The notes below the pieces were generated by a model. That model searched no databases and was not told the DNA's origin. It worked only from the letters and a program-made list of their open reading frames with translations. Positions 40,760 to 50,159 of a DNA stretch of 64,000 bases are shown here, in pieces; the stretch's first letter is position 1; each line of letters opens with the position of its first letter. Source of the stretch: JAALLB01 sp017643495 (GTDB lineage Bacteria; Pseudomonadota; Alphaproteobacteria; Rhizobiales; Rhizobiaceae); assembly GCA_965216105.1 (NCBI GenBank), contig OZ244147.1:2604001-2668000 (forward strand), in the 5' to 3' direction. The translations under genes and the position numbers were made by a program.

Positions 40760-42907
40760 ATGGCAGAAAGATCATTCAAGAAAGAAGTTGAACATCTCAA
40801 ACTGGGCGAAGGACAAACCTTTACCGGCGAGGGAATTCTGGCGATCACCAAGGCATTACTTGAATCCGGTGTCGGATATGTCGGTGGCTATCAGGGTGCT
40901 CCCATATCACATCTCATGGACGTGCTTGCTGATGCCGAGGAATTGCTCACGGAGCTTGGCGTTCGTTATGAGGCAAATGCTTCCGAAGCCGCCGCAGCGG
41001 CCATGCTGGCCGCCTCAGTCCATTATCCGATACGGGGAGCCGTTACTTTCAAGGGACCGGTTGGTGTCAATGTTGCATCGGATGCACTGGCCAATCTCGC
41101 CTCTTCCGGTGTGAATGGTGGTGCGCTGGTCATTGTTGGTGAAGATTACGGCGAAGGCTCGTCCATTATGCAGGAACGCAGTCACGCCTTTGCCATGAAA
41201 TCGCAGTTCTGGTTGCTTGATCCCCGGCCAAACCTTCCTTCGATCGTTGCCTCTGTCAAAAAGGGATTTGAATTATCCGAGGCATCCAATACGCCTGTGA
41301 TGCTGATGGTCAGGATACGCGCATGTCACGTTACGGGTACATTCGAGACGTCCGACAATGTGCGGCCAGCATTGACAACACACGATGCGTTGAGCAGCCC
41401 GCGCAAGGACTTCAATCGCGTGGTACTGCCCCCGATGTCCTTCATGCACGAACACGACAAAATCAACAACAGGTGGCCTGCCGCTGAAAAATTCATCCGG
41501 GAACACAAGCTTAACGAAACGTTTGGGCCGGAAAACCACCCAATAGGGATCGTGGTGCAGGGAGGCATGTACAACAGCGTTATCCGTTCATTGCAGCGCC
41601 TGGGGCTTGCCGACCTTTATGGCAACAGCCAGGTGCCACTTTATGTCACGAACGTAACCTATCCCGTGATCCCTTCCGAGGTTCTGGAGTTTGCTGAAGG
41701 CAAAGAATCGCTTCTCATTATCGAAGAAGGACAACCGGAATTCATCGAGCAGGCAATCGGGGCGGTACTTTACAAAAACGACAGGAAAACGCGTCTTTCC
41801 GGGAAAGACGTTTTTCCCATGGCAGGTGAATATACCGGCCAGGTAATGCTGGACGGGCTGACGGCTTTTTTGAAGAAGACAATGCCGGAAATACTACCTG
41901 GTGCCGTGCGCGCGCCCAACCAGGAAGCGCCGCAAATCCCGGACATATCAGAGACAGTACCCATTCGACCGCCGGGATTTTGTACAGGCTGTCCCGAGCG
42001 CCCAATCTTTGCCGCCATCAAGATTGTTCAGGAAGAGCTCGGTGAGCACCAGATCAGCGGTGACATCGGATGCCACCTTTTTGCATCCCTGCCCCCTTTC
42101 GAGATCGGTGGAGCAACAATGGGTTATGGCCTTGGCCCGGCATCAAACGCAGCCTTTGACGGTGGCGGAGACAAACGGGCGATTTCCATTCTGGGTGATG
42201 GCGGCTTCTGGCATAACGGCTTGTCGAGTTCGATTGGTAACATGGTCTTCAACCGGTCAGACAGTGTCGCTGTTATCGTCGACAATTTTTATTCGGCTGC
42301 AACTGGCGGTCAGGATGTGCTTTCAAGCAGGGCCGACAATCCGACCAAGGCCACCAACAACCCGATCAGTGATGCTGTCCGTGGCGTTGGCGTAAAATGG
42401 GTCCGCCAGATTGACCGGACATATGATGTGCCGAAAATGGCTGCCATTGTCCGTGAAGCGCTCACCACGGATTACGATGGCCCCAAAGTGATCGTTGCGT
42501 CTTCTGAATGCATGCTCAACCGTCAACGCCGCGAGAAGCCCCAACGCAATCTGGCCATCAAGGAAGGCCGCCGGGTAGAGGCTCCGAGGTTTGGCGTGGA
42601 TGAAGATATCTGCACAGGTGACCATGCCTGTATTCGGCTCTCAGGCTGTCCTTCCCTTTCCCTGAAGCATTTGGATGACCCATTGAGAGACGATCCCGTT
42701 GCGTCAATTGACCAGACCTGTGTGGGTTGCGGCAATTGTGGTGAGGTCGCCGATGCTGCCGTTCTTTGCCCGAGTTTTTACAGGGCTGATGTAATCCACA
42801 ACCCGACCAGCTGGGAAAGCATGATCGGCAAGTGGCGGTCAATGATGATTACCTGGCTGCAAAACCGAAGATCACGCAAGCAGGTCACGTTCGGAGCAGC
42901 ATCATGA
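40760..42907 (+). CDS. iorA: Indolepyruvate ferredoxin oxidoreductase alpha-like subunit with C-terminal ferredoxin
   Basis: 715-residue thiamine-diphosphate enzyme. The N-terminal pyrimidine domain contains GYQGAPISHLMD and YEANASEAAAAAM; the C-terminal half has CTGCPERPIF near residue 410 and the ThDP motif GDGGFWHNG near 480. Two Cys groups near 617-629 (CTGDHACIRLSGCP) and 654-670 (CVGCGNCG...CP) form a fused ferredoxin, the first somewhat irregular. It oxidatively decarboxylates aryl-pyruvates to aryl-acetyl-CoA. Next to a tryptophan locus, indolepyruvate is a reasonable substrate; phenylpyruvate or other 2-oxoacids are possible. Confidence 0.9.
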   Translation: MAERSFKKEVEHLKLGEGQTFTGEGILAITKALLESGVGYVGGYQGAPISHLMDVLADAEELLTELGVRYEANASEAAAAAMLAASVHYPIRGAVTFKGPVGVNVASDALANLASSGVNGGALVIVGEDYGEGSSIMQERSHAFAMKSQFWLLDPRPNLPSIVASVKKGFELSEASNTPVMLMVRIRACHVTGTFETSDNVRPALTTHDALSSPRKDFNRVVLPPMSFMHEHDKINNRWPAAEKFIREHKLNETFGPENHPIGIVVQGGMYNSVIRSLQRLGLADLYGNSQVPLYVTNVTYPVIPSEVLEFAEGKESLLIIEEGQPEFIEQAIGAVLYKNDRKTRLSGKDVFPMAGEYTGQVMLDGLTAFLKKTMPEILPGAVRAPNQEAPQIPDISETVPIRPPGFCTGCPERPIFAAIKIVQEELGEHQISGDIGCHLFASLPPFEIGGATMGYGLGPASNAAFDGGGDKRAISILGDGGFWHNGLSSSIGNMVFNRSDSVAVIVDNFYSAATGGQDVLSSRADNPTKATNNPISDAVRGVGVKWVRQIDRTYDVPKMAAIVREALTTDYDGPKVIVASSECMLNRQRREKPQRNLAIKEGRRVEAPRFGVDEDICTGDHACIRLSGCPSLSLKHLDDPLRDDPVASIDQTCVGCGNCGEVADAAVLCPSFYRADVIHNPTSWESMIGKWRSMMITWLQNRRSRKQVTFGAAS

Positions 42908-44466
42908 ACGTGGCACAGAACACCCCCGAGACATTAAATAGCGGTGCGCTTGATGGTGTGATCAAGCTTGCGGTCATGGCTGTCGGAGGTCAGGGCGGCG
43001 GTGTGTTGACCGGCTGGATTGAAAGCCTGGCCCGCCATGAAGGGTATTCTTGCCAGGCTACAAGTGTTGCCGGGGTGGCCCAGCGTACCGGGGCAACAAT
43101 CTACTATGTCGAGATGGCACCAGCCGGTGACGGGGTTCCGGTTTTCTCTCTTGCTCCGGCAAACGGTGACGTGGACATTCTGATTGCCGCAGAAATGATG
43201 GAGGCCGGACGGGCGATCATGCGGGGCTTTGTTACGCCCGACCGCACTACGCTGATTGCTTCAAGCCACAGGGCACTTGCCGTATCCGAAAAAATGGTAC
43301 CAGGGGATGGAATCGCCGATGCTGGGGAAGTACTTGCGGCTGCTGAAATTGCCGCCGACAGACTGGTCTGTTTCGACATGGAACAGCTTGCCGTGAAAAA
43401 TGGCTCAGTGATATCAGCAACACTTTTCGGTGCGCTTGCAGGTTCCGGCGCACTACCTTTCGATCGTGCAGCCTTCGAGGAAGCAATCAAGAGAGGCGGC
43501 AAGGGCGTTGACGCCAGTCTCAAGGCATTTGGAGCTGCCTATGAGAAAACCAGAAACGGAACAACGGATGACAGTGACAATATCCTGCCTGATCCAGAGA
43601 CCAAGCTTTACGCCCAGGTCAATGGATCAACGAAGCAAAAAGCAGCCTATGATTCCGTTTTCCAGAAAATTACCAACTTACCCTCCGAGGTCCGGGAACT
43701 TGCTGAGCCCGGACTTCGCAAAGTCGTCGAGTTCATGGACGTCGACTATGGCCATGAGTATTTTTCCCGGTTGCAGCCGTTTGTTCAGATGGACAACGCC
43801 GAACAAGGATGGGAGTTGGCACGGGAAGCTGCAAAGTACATAAGCAATGCAATGGCGTATGATGATGTCATTCGTGTCGCAGACCTGAAAACCCGTGCTG
43901 CCCGTGGTGATCGCATTCGAACCGAGATGAAGGCAGGCTCCGGAAAGCTTCTTCAGGTGACAGAATTTCTACACCCAAGAGCCGAGGAAATTGTCGGCAT
44001 GTTACCCGCCCGTCTCGGTGCCCGATGGGAAGCCAGCCCAAAAATGATGGCAAGGATTGATCGCTGGTTCAATCGTGGACGGAGGTTGCGATCTGACAGC
44101 CTTCGCCATTTTATCATGCTGTATATTCTGGGCGGACTGAAAACCTATCGCCGGCGGTCACACAGGCACGCTCTGGAGCAGGCGCATCTTAAAAAATGGC
44201 TGGATTTGTGTAAAAAAACTGCAACAGAAGATTACTCCCTTGCTGTCGAAATCCTGAAATGCCGCCGCCTGATAAAAGGATATTCCGACACGCATGCACG
44301 AGGCCTTTCAAAGTTCGACAGGGCAATTTCCTCGATTGAATTGCTCAAGGGAAGAAATGATGCATCGCAGTGGTTGTCGCGCATACGCGATGCGGCCCTG
44401 AAAGATGAAAAAGGTGAAGCCCTGGATGGCGCAATCAAAACGGTAGAAAGCTTTGCCCGTAACTGA
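42904..44466 (+). CDS. iorB: Indolepyruvate ferredoxin oxidoreductase beta-like subunit with C-terminal extension
   Basis: 520-residue protein that starts inside the iorA stop (ATGA). Residues about 20-215 form the gamma/IorB-type domain (VMAVGGQGGGVLTGWIESLA, SVAGVAQRTGATIYYVE). The remaining 300 residues are an all-helical, basic extension as seen in large proteobacterial IorB-like proteins; its function is unclear. With IorA it forms the oxidoreductase that passes electrons to ferredoxin. Typical archaeal IorB is about 200 residues, so the extension more than doubles the length. Confidence 0.88.
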   Translation: MNVAQNTPETLNSGALDGVIKLAVMAVGGQGGGVLTGWIESLARHEGYSCQATSVAGVAQRTGATIYYVEMAPAGDGVPVFSLAPANGDVDILIAAEMMEAGRAIMRGFVTPDRTTLIASSHRALAVSEKMVPGDGIADAGEVLAAAEIAADRLVCFDMEQLAVKNGSVISATLFGALAGSGALPFDRAAFEEAIKRGGKGVDASLKAFGAAYEKTRNGTTDDSDNILPDPETKLYAQVNGSTKQKAAYDSVFQKITNLPSEVRELAEPGLRKVVEFMDVDYGHEYFSRLQPFVQMDNAEQGWELAREAAKYISNAMAYDDVIRVADLKTRAARGDRIRTEMKAGSGKLLQVTEFLHPRAEEIVGMLPARLGARWEASPKMMARIDRWFNRGRRLRSDSLRHFIMLYILGGLKTYRRRSHRHALEQAHLKKWLDLCKKTATEDYSLAVEILKCRRLIKGYSDTHARGLSKFDRAISSIELLKGRNDASQWLSRIRDAALKDEKGEALDGAIKTVESFARN

Positions 44467-44477
44467 AAGCCTGCTTT

Positions 44478-44497
44478 GGGCGGCAGTGTTGCCGCCC
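44478..44497. terminator. Strong GC hairpin between convergent iorB and cytochrome c genes
   Basis: Perfect 8-base stem GGGCGGCA/TGCCGCCC with loop GTGT, 11 bases after the iorB stop, in the 79-base convergent gap. The T-run is poor (TCTACCAGTAGTTT), so it may act in both directions as a weak intrinsic terminator. Confidence 0.6.
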
Positions 44498-44545
44498 TCT
44501 ACCAGTAGTTTCCCTCTAATGGCTTTGCAAAAACCTTCTTGATAA

Positions 44546-45022
44546 TCAGTTGTTTGATGATTCTTCTTCAGTGTTTGATTCTGGTACTTCAGATTCTGAT
44601 TCCGGAGAAAAAGATTTCAAATAAGCAATCACATTTGCACGCTCGTCTTCTTTTTTCAGCTTGAAAGACATTTTGCTTTTGGCTTTTTTGTCATCCAGTT
44701 TCGCCCGGAGATATTTCTTCGGGTCTGCAAGATATTCAAACATCTCTTCGTCGTTCCAGACCAATCCGGCCTCTCCCACATCAACAATGCTTTTGCCATA
44801 CTTGTAATCAGCAAACGTACCGGCCTGACGACCAAACACATTGTTGAGCACCGGGCCGACCCTGTTTTGTGCATCATCGCCTACCATGTGGCAGCTCTTG
44901 CATTTCTTGAAAACCGCCTCCCCTTTTTCAGCATCACCATCCAGTGCAAATGCGGAATCAGCTAAAACCGCCAGAGAACCTGCAGTCAGTGCGGGTATCA
45001 GAAACTTTATGAATTTTGCCAT
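44546..45022 (-). CDS. Class I c-type cytochrome with acidic C-terminal tail
   Basis: 158-residue periplasmic cytochrome c2-type protein. Seen: an N-terminal signal peptide ending near AFALDG, the heme site CKSCH near residue 41 and the Met ligand in KSKMSFKL near 118. After the usual last helix (VIAYLKSFS) comes an acidic tail rich in Glu, Ser and Asn (about 20 residues). The ATG follows GGAGG. It stands alone between the iorAB operon and the glycan operon. Likely a soluble electron carrier; the tail may tune docking. Confidence 0.93.
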   Translation of the reverse strand: MAKFIKFLIPALTAGSLAVLADSAFALDGDAEKGEAVFKKCKSCHMVGDDAQNRVGPVLNNVFGRQAGTFADYKYGKSIVDVGEAGLVWNDEEMFEYLADPKKYLRAKLDDKKAKSKMSFKLKKEDERANVIAYLKSFSPESESEVPESNTEEESSNN

Positions 45023-45247
45023 TTAGTCCTCCAGTTGGCTTTTATTGCAGCATCTCAACACTAGCGTCCAAAGGAAGAACCGGCCAATCGCAATTTGGTG
45101 AAACCAAACCACGTCCTGCCAGAACCTTGCCATTCAGCGCGTCAGGTATGCGCAAGCTAGATTCAATAGCCTTTGACAGCAAATGCGTTCAGGTGACGCA
45201 GCCAAACGAGACGGCAGGCCCTCCTGTTCACAAACCAAGACAGATGG
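45023..45247. promoter_or_regulatory. Divergent promoter region, cytochrome c / glycan operon
   Basis: 225 gene-free bases containing a small inverted repeat TTTGGT-GAA-ACCAAA (45094-45108). No other structure was recognised. It should hold the promoter of the eight-gene glycan operon. Confidence 0.35.
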
Positions 45248-47206
45248 ATGAACCAGCCCGGCATGAAAAATACAAATCTCAAACCTCTCGGAAAGAACGC
45301 TCCGCCCAAGAAAATACTCAAGCAGGTGCAAAAGCTTCACGGTTTGGGCAAGCATCGGGAGTGCCTGGAGCTTTGTGAACGATTGGCAAACAAGGGAATT
45401 GTTCAGCCTGATTTTCTCCATCTGCACGGACTGGCCTTGCGCGCCTGTGGCGAGTTTGCTCCTGCGCTCACGAAAATCAATGCAGCACATGAACGCGATC
45501 CACAGAATGCGGCTTACATCAATTCGATGGGGATGGTCTTTCTTGATCTCAACGACACTGAAACCGCCATTGAGTTGTTCAAACGTGCAACGCAACTTGA
45601 CCAGAAGTTCTTTACGGCATGGAACAATCTGGGGATCGCTCTGAGAACAGTAGAAAGGTACAATGCTGCCGAACTGGCATTTACCTGCGCCTATCATCTT
45701 GACCCGTCCAACAGCGAACCACTTCTCAACCTGGTAGACATACTTGTTGAAGTGCGGGCCTATGACCGCGCCGAAGAGTTCATGAACCGGTTCTTGTCTG
45801 GTGGAATGGAAGAAACACCCCAGATCAAGCTGAAACGTTTGCATGTTGCTGCACGATTGCAAGACCTGTCCCTGATCGAACAGCGATACAAAGCGATAGA
45901 CAAGGCGCAACTGAATGTGAATGAGCAGGCACAGGTCGACAATATCTGGGCCTACTTCCTCGGCATGCATGAACGCGTTGAGGAGGCCATTGCAGTTCTT
46001 GAGCCATGGCAGGCAAAGGACAACCCTCATCAGGCGCACATGCAATCCCAACTCGGGCTGCTTTATGCTCAAGCAGGAAAGTTGCAACAAGCCATTGATT
46101 GCCACAAGAAAATGCTTGGAAGAAATCCGGATCACGTTGCCGGACGATACAATCTTGCGATGCTGCAGTTCCAGAAGGGCGAGATTGCAGAAGGAAACTC
46201 AAATTATGAAGCGCGCTGGCAATGGAAGGAATTCCCGACCAAACGACGCGTATTCGATATGCCGCAATGGAAAGGCGAACCACTGGCAGGGAAGAAAATC
46301 CTTGTCTGGCGGGAACAGGGTATCGGTGATGAAATCCGCTTCAACTCCCTGCTTCCAGAGCTCATGGAGTTGGATGCGAACATAACCCTTGAAGCGTCAC
46401 CCAAGCTCATTCCCTTGTTCAGGAATTCATTCAAGGGAATTGATATCCGCGAAGAAGGGCCACTTGAGTGCCGTGGAGATGAGGCCTATCAGGATTTCGA
46501 CTACCACATTCCGAGCGGTTCTCTGGCCGGTATTTTCAGAAATGATCTCCAAAGTTTCGCTGAAAGACAAACGCCGTGGTTGCAGCGTGATCATGGGATG
46601 GAGACTGCGGTTCGCCAGACACTTGGCGTAAGCAGGGATACCTTGCTGGTTGGCTTGTGCTGGCGTTCATCAAATGCCGCAGTATCCAGAAACAAGTATT
46701 TCTTCGACATTGAGCAACTCGCCCCCCTGACAAGTCTTCAAAACGTTGAATGGCTGAACGTCCAGTACGATGCCATGGCCGGTGAAATCAAACAGGCCCG
46801 TGAACTTGGTCTCGGAATTCATCATGTCAAGAACATCAACCAGAAAGACGACCTTGTTTCTGCTTGCGGACTTCTTGGTGCCTGCGACCTGATAATAACA
46901 ATCGGCGGTGCCGTTGGCGATTTGTCAGGCGGACTGGGCGTACCCACGGTTTACATCACCCGGGCTCATTCCGAGGTGTTTCTCGGCACCGATCATGCAC
47001 CATGGTTTCCTTCGGTCAAAACATTCCCGATGGAGGCAAATGCAGGCGATGCCATCATTTCAGACATCATCGGCCGATGGCCTGAACTTGCTGCGTGGGC
47101 CAAGGAATTTTCAGACCCAGCACTTCCCGAAGACCTGACAGCCACTAATTTAGCGGAGAATTTTGACCATGTGTTTAACCCCGCTCCCCTAGCGCAGTCA
47201 GCCTGA
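45248..47206 (+). CDS. TPR-repeat glycosyltransferase (FlmG-like architecture)
   Basis: 652-residue protein. Residues about 25-320 are tandem tetratricopeptide repeats (repeated AYINSMGMVFLDLND, AWNNLGIAL and AGRYNLAMLQ-type helices). Residues about 340-630 form a GT-B/heptosyltransferase-like domain with WREQGIGDEIRFNSLLPEL near 355, GLCWRSS near 478 and GGAVGDLSGGLGVPTVYITR near 560. The same architecture occurs in Caulobacter FlmG, a flagellin O-glycosyltransferase that uses a nonulosonic acid. It heads an operon making a CMP-nonulosonate, so I infer a protein glycosyltransferase whose TPRs recognise the acceptor. Acceptor unknown; no flagellin gene is in the window. Confidence 0.85.
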   Translation: MNQPGMKNTNLKPLGKNAPPKKILKQVQKLHGLGKHRECLELCERLANKGIVQPDFLHLHGLALRACGEFAPALTKINAAHERDPQNAAYINSMGMVFLDLNDTETAIELFKRATQLDQKFFTAWNNLGIALRTVERYNAAELAFTCAYHLDPSNSEPLLNLVDILVEVRAYDRAEEFMNRFLSGGMEETPQIKLKRLHVAARLQDLSLIEQRYKAIDKAQLNVNEQAQVDNIWAYFLGMHERVEEAIAVLEPWQAKDNPHQAHMQSQLGLLYAQAGKLQQAIDCHKKMLGRNPDHVAGRYNLAMLQFQKGEIAEGNSNYEARWQWKEFPTKRRVFDMPQWKGEPLAGKKILVWREQGIGDEIRFNSLLPELMELDANITLEASPKLIPLFRNSFKGIDIREEGPLECRGDEAYQDFDYHIPSGSLAGIFRNDLQSFAERQTPWLQRDHGMETAVRQTLGVSRDTLLVGLCWRSSNAAVSRNKYFFDIEQLAPLTSLQNVEWLNVQYDAMAGEIKQARELGLGIHHVKNINQKDDLVSACGLLGACDLIITIGGAVGDLSGGLGVPTVYITRAHSEVFLGTDHAPWFPSVKTFPMEANAGDAIISDIIGRWPELAAWAKEFSDPALPEDLTATNLAENFDHVFNPAPLAQSA

Positions 47207-47237
47207 ACCAATTGGGAATCTAGTCCGGAACTGCTCC

Positions 47238-48278
47238 ATGAAAATTGCTCATCGTGAAATTGGACCGACACATCCTCCGCTGGTTATAGCCGAGATCGGC
47301 ATAAACCATGGTGGGGATGTTGAAGTTGCCAAAACCATGGTCAGGATGGCAGCAGAGGCCGGTGCAGAATGCGTGAAGCACCAGACACATTTTGTCGATG
47401 ACGAAATGACAGATGAAGCAAAAAGCGTATTCCCTCCAAATGCCGATGTGTCGATATGGGAAGTGATGCGCAGGAACTCTCTCAGCGAAACAGACGAGTT
47501 GTCCCTGAAGCAATATACGGAAAGCCTGGGGTTAATTTACCTCTCAACACCTTTCTCAAGGAAGGCTGCGGATTTTCTGGACAGCATTGGTGTTCCGGCA
47601 TTCAAGATCGGGTCGGGAGAAGCCGACAACACACCACTCATCAGGCATATTGTTAAGTTCGGCAAACCGGTGATCCTTTCAACCGGAATGCAATCCATCG
47701 AAAGCATTGCAAGGTCAGTAAACATCTTGCGGGAAAGCGGTGTTCCGTTTGCGCTTCTTGAATGCACCAACCTCTACCCCTCCCCCCCTGAAATTGTTTC
47801 GCTGAAAGGTGTAAGCGAGCTCAAGGAGGCATTTCCTGATGCAATAGTCGGATTTTCCGATCATTCAATCGGTCCGACCATGGCACTGGCGTCCGTGGCA
47901 TTGGGCGCCTGCATTCTGGAACGCCATTATACAGACAACCGGTATCGCAGCGGTCCGGATATTTCATGTTCAATGGACCCAGCTGAGTTGCGGTTTCTGG
48001 TCGACCGGTCCCGAGAAATCCACACAGCACTGAACAATCCGAAACAGCGGACCGAAGCGGAAGAGCCGGTATACCGCTTTGCTCGCGCATCCATTGTCGC
48101 TGATCGCGATCTCAAGGAAGGCCATGTGATCGGAGAAGCTGACATTTGGGCCAGGCGACCGGGTACAGGTGCGATTGCAGGATATGAATTTGAAAAGGTT
48201 GTCGGCAGGAAACTTCTGCGACCTGTCAGCCGCAATACACAACTTGACTGGTCAGATCTTGAAATGAGTGGAACCTGA
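47238..48278 (+). CDS. neuB: NeuB-family nonulosonic (sialic) acid synthase
   Basis: 346-residue synthase condensing phosphoenolpyruvate with a 2-acetamido-mannose-type sugar. Seen: EIGINHGGD near residue 19, STPFSRKAADFL near 103, KIGSGE near 125, LSTGMQS, the CTNLYPSPPE loop and GFSDHSIGP near 213, followed by a C-terminal antifreeze-like SAF domain (ARASIVADRDLKEG onward). It starts 31 bases after the glycosyltransferase gene. Whether the product is neuraminic, legionaminic or pseudaminic acid cannot be fixed by sequence alone; pairing with NeuC favours the neuraminic/legionaminic branch. Confidence 0.95.
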   Translation: MKIAHREIGPTHPPLVIAEIGINHGGDVEVAKTMVRMAAEAGAECVKHQTHFVDDEMTDEAKSVFPPNADVSIWEVMRRNSLSETDELSLKQYTESLGLIYLSTPFSRKAADFLDSIGVPAFKIGSGEADNTPLIRHIVKFGKPVILSTGMQSIESIARSVNILRESGVPFALLECTNLYPSPPEIVSLKGVSELKEAFPDAIVGFSDHSIGPTMALASVALGACILERHYTDNRYRSGPDISCSMDPAELRFLVDRSREIHTALNNPKQRTEAEEPVYRFARASIVADRDLKEGHVIGEADIWARRPGTGAIAGYEFEKVVGRKLLRPVSRNTQLDWSDLEMSGT

Positions 48279-48280
48279 AA

Positions 48281-49432
48281 ATGTCTGCCGAAAAAAGGTC
48301 CAACCAGCGCAGCATCCTGTTTGTTACCGGAACACGCGCAGATTACGGCAAGCTTGAACCGCTTGCCCTTGAAGCTTCGGAAGCAGGCTTTCCGGTGACC
48401 TTTTTCGTAACCGGTATGCACATGATGCGGAAATACGGCCTGACGAAAACCGAAATTCACAGAAGTGACCGCTTCAACATAGTTGAATACATCAATCAGC
48501 GTGAAGGTGATCCGCAGGATGTGATCGCTGCCAAGACAATCGTCGGCTTTTCCGATTTCCTGCGCGAGATGAAACCGGATCTTGTGATCATTCACGGTGA
48601 CCGGGTTGAGGCACTGGCTTGCGCCCTGGTCTGCGCAATGAACTATGTTCGATGTGCCCACATAGAGGGCGGTGAAGTTTCAGGGACAATTGATGAAATG
48701 TTCCGGCACTGCAACACCAAGCTTTCCACCACTCATCTTGTATCGTCGAAAACAGCGTACGATCGCGTGTTGCGTTTGGGAGAACCGGCAGACTCGATTG
48801 AAGTTCTTGGCTCTCCTGAACTCGACATTCATGCCAAACCTTCTGGCGTGGAACTGAAAGAAGTACTCGACTGGTATGAAATAGAATCCGATGATTACGG
48901 TATCTGTATTTTTCATCCCGTAACATCCGAGCAGGACAGCATGGGAAGGCAGGCCCAATCCCTTTTTTCCGTTCTCAAGAGCTCCGGCAAATACTTCATA
49001 GTCATCATGCCGAACAATGATCCGGGCTCCGATGACATATTGAACGAGATCAACAAGCTGCCGGAAGACCGGTTCCGCGTTCTGCCCTCAATGCGGTTCC
49101 ACTACTTTTCCGAACTTTTACGCAATGCAAAAGTGCTTGTCGGAAATTCCAGCGCAGGCGTGCGAGAAGCCCCCTATCTCGGCGTGCCTTCCCTGACGCT
49201 CGGTACAAGACAGACAAACCGCGGTACTGCAGGTTCAATCACCAGTGCCGGATGTTTTGAACGCGGAACAATCAAGTCATTTCTCGATAGGGAATGGGGA
49301 AACCGTTACACACGCGATGATGCATTCGGCCAAGGTCATGCATCGGAAAAATTCAGGCAATTGCTTCAATCGGAAGCTTTCTGGGACCGCCCCCTGCAAA
49401 AGTATTTTTCAGATGAGGTGGCATATGGCTGA
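48281..49432 (+). CDS. neuC: Hydrolysing UDP-GlcNAc (or UDP-diNAcBac) 2-epimerase, NeuC/LegG family
   Basis: 383-residue GT-B-fold epimerase. Seen: VTGTRADYGKLEPL at the N-terminus, HGDRVEALA near 107, HIEGGEVSGTIDE near 125 and a C-terminal nucleotide loop GNSSAGVREAPYLGVP near 288. It releases UDP and gives ManNAc (NeuC) or the 2,4-diacetamido analogue (LegG). Genes for making the diacetamido precursor are not in the window, which leans toward NeuC, although they could lie elsewhere. Two-base gap to neuB. Confidence 0.94.
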   Translation: MSAEKRSNQRSILFVTGTRADYGKLEPLALEASEAGFPVTFFVTGMHMMRKYGLTKTEIHRSDRFNIVEYINQREGDPQDVIAAKTIVGFSDFLREMKPDLVIIHGDRVEALACALVCAMNYVRCAHIEGGEVSGTIDEMFRHCNTKLSTTHLVSSKTAYDRVLRLGEPADSIEVLGSPELDIHAKPSGVELKEVLDWYEIESDDYGICIFHPVTSEQDSMGRQAQSLFSVLKSSGKYFIVIMPNNDPGSDDILNEINKLPEDRFRVLPSMRFHYFSELLRNAKVLVGNSSAGVREAPYLGVPSLTLGTRQTNRGTAGSITSAGCFERGTIKSFLDREWGNRYTRDDAFGQGHASEKFRQLLQSEAFWDRPLQKYFSDEVAYG

Positions 49433-50159
49433 TCCAAATACCGGTTCGGATCTTGCAATCATTCCCTTGCGCGCAGGCTCCAAGGGGTTGCCGAACAAGA
49501 ACCTGCTGCCATTGGCGGGAAAACCGCTATACATGCATGCCGTTGAACAGGCTCTACGTGTCATCGGACGCTGTGTTATCACAACTGACATTGCAGAAAT
49601 CCTGAACGCCCACCTGCCAAGTGGATGCTTGGTGATCAAGCGACCGGCCGAGCTGGCGGGTGACCGGACGCCAATGGTTCCCGTAATCATGCATACGCTG
49701 GATGAGCTTCAAAACAGGAAAACAAGGACTGGCAGAATTGCCTTGTTGCAAGCGACTTCTCCGCTCAGGGAAGACAGGCACATCGCTGATGCACTTGATC
49801 TTCACTCAACAGGAGACAGGGATCTCGTCATGTCTGTCACCCACACGGACCCTGGCATTCTGAAGTACGGATTTCTTGAAGGAAACACGTTCAGGCCTGT
49901 TTCCTCACCCCACTATTGTTTTGAAAACCGGCAGAACCTGCCTGAAATGGTAAGGCCAAACGGCGCTGTATACGTGTTTCATGCGCAGGATTTCAGGCGA
50001 TACAAAGGGTTTTCGATGCCGCGGATCGGCGCAATCGAAATGCCCGTCGCTAATTCAGTGGACATCGACAAGCTCGATGACCTCAAACTGGCGGAAGCGC
50101 AACTTGCTGCCACTTCCACCCTCCGAATGGCCAGTCAGGAAGCAAGACAATGCGCATAA
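49425..50159 (+). CDS. neuA: CMP-nonulosonic acid cytidylyltransferase (NeuA family)
   Basis: 244-residue cytidylyltransferase with the N-terminal signature IPLRAGSKGLPNKN (Arg and Lys of the CTP site), LQATSPLR near residue 105 and a C-terminal VDIDKLDDLKLAE. It activates the nonulosonic acid to its CMP donor. The ATG at 49425, preceded by GAGG, overlaps the neuC stop by eight bases. Completes a NeuC-NeuB-NeuA set. Confidence 0.95.
   Translation: MADPNTGSDLAIIPLRAGSKGLPNKNLLPLAGKPLYMHAVEQALRVIGRCVITTDIAEILNAHLPSGCLVIKRPAELAGDRTPMVPVIMHTLDELQNRKTRTGRIALLQATSPLREDRHIADALDLHSTGDRDLVMSVTHTDPGILKYGFLEGNTFRPVSSPHYCFENRQNLPEMVRPNGAVYVFHAQDFRRYKGFSMPRIGAIEMPVANSVDIDKLDDLKLAEAQLAATSTLRMASQEARQCA

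Noticed and set aside
45134..46135. 333-residue open frame on the minus strand
   Set aside because: Lies opposite the TPR-glycosyltransferase gene and shows no recognisable motif; a by-product of codon use on the other strand.
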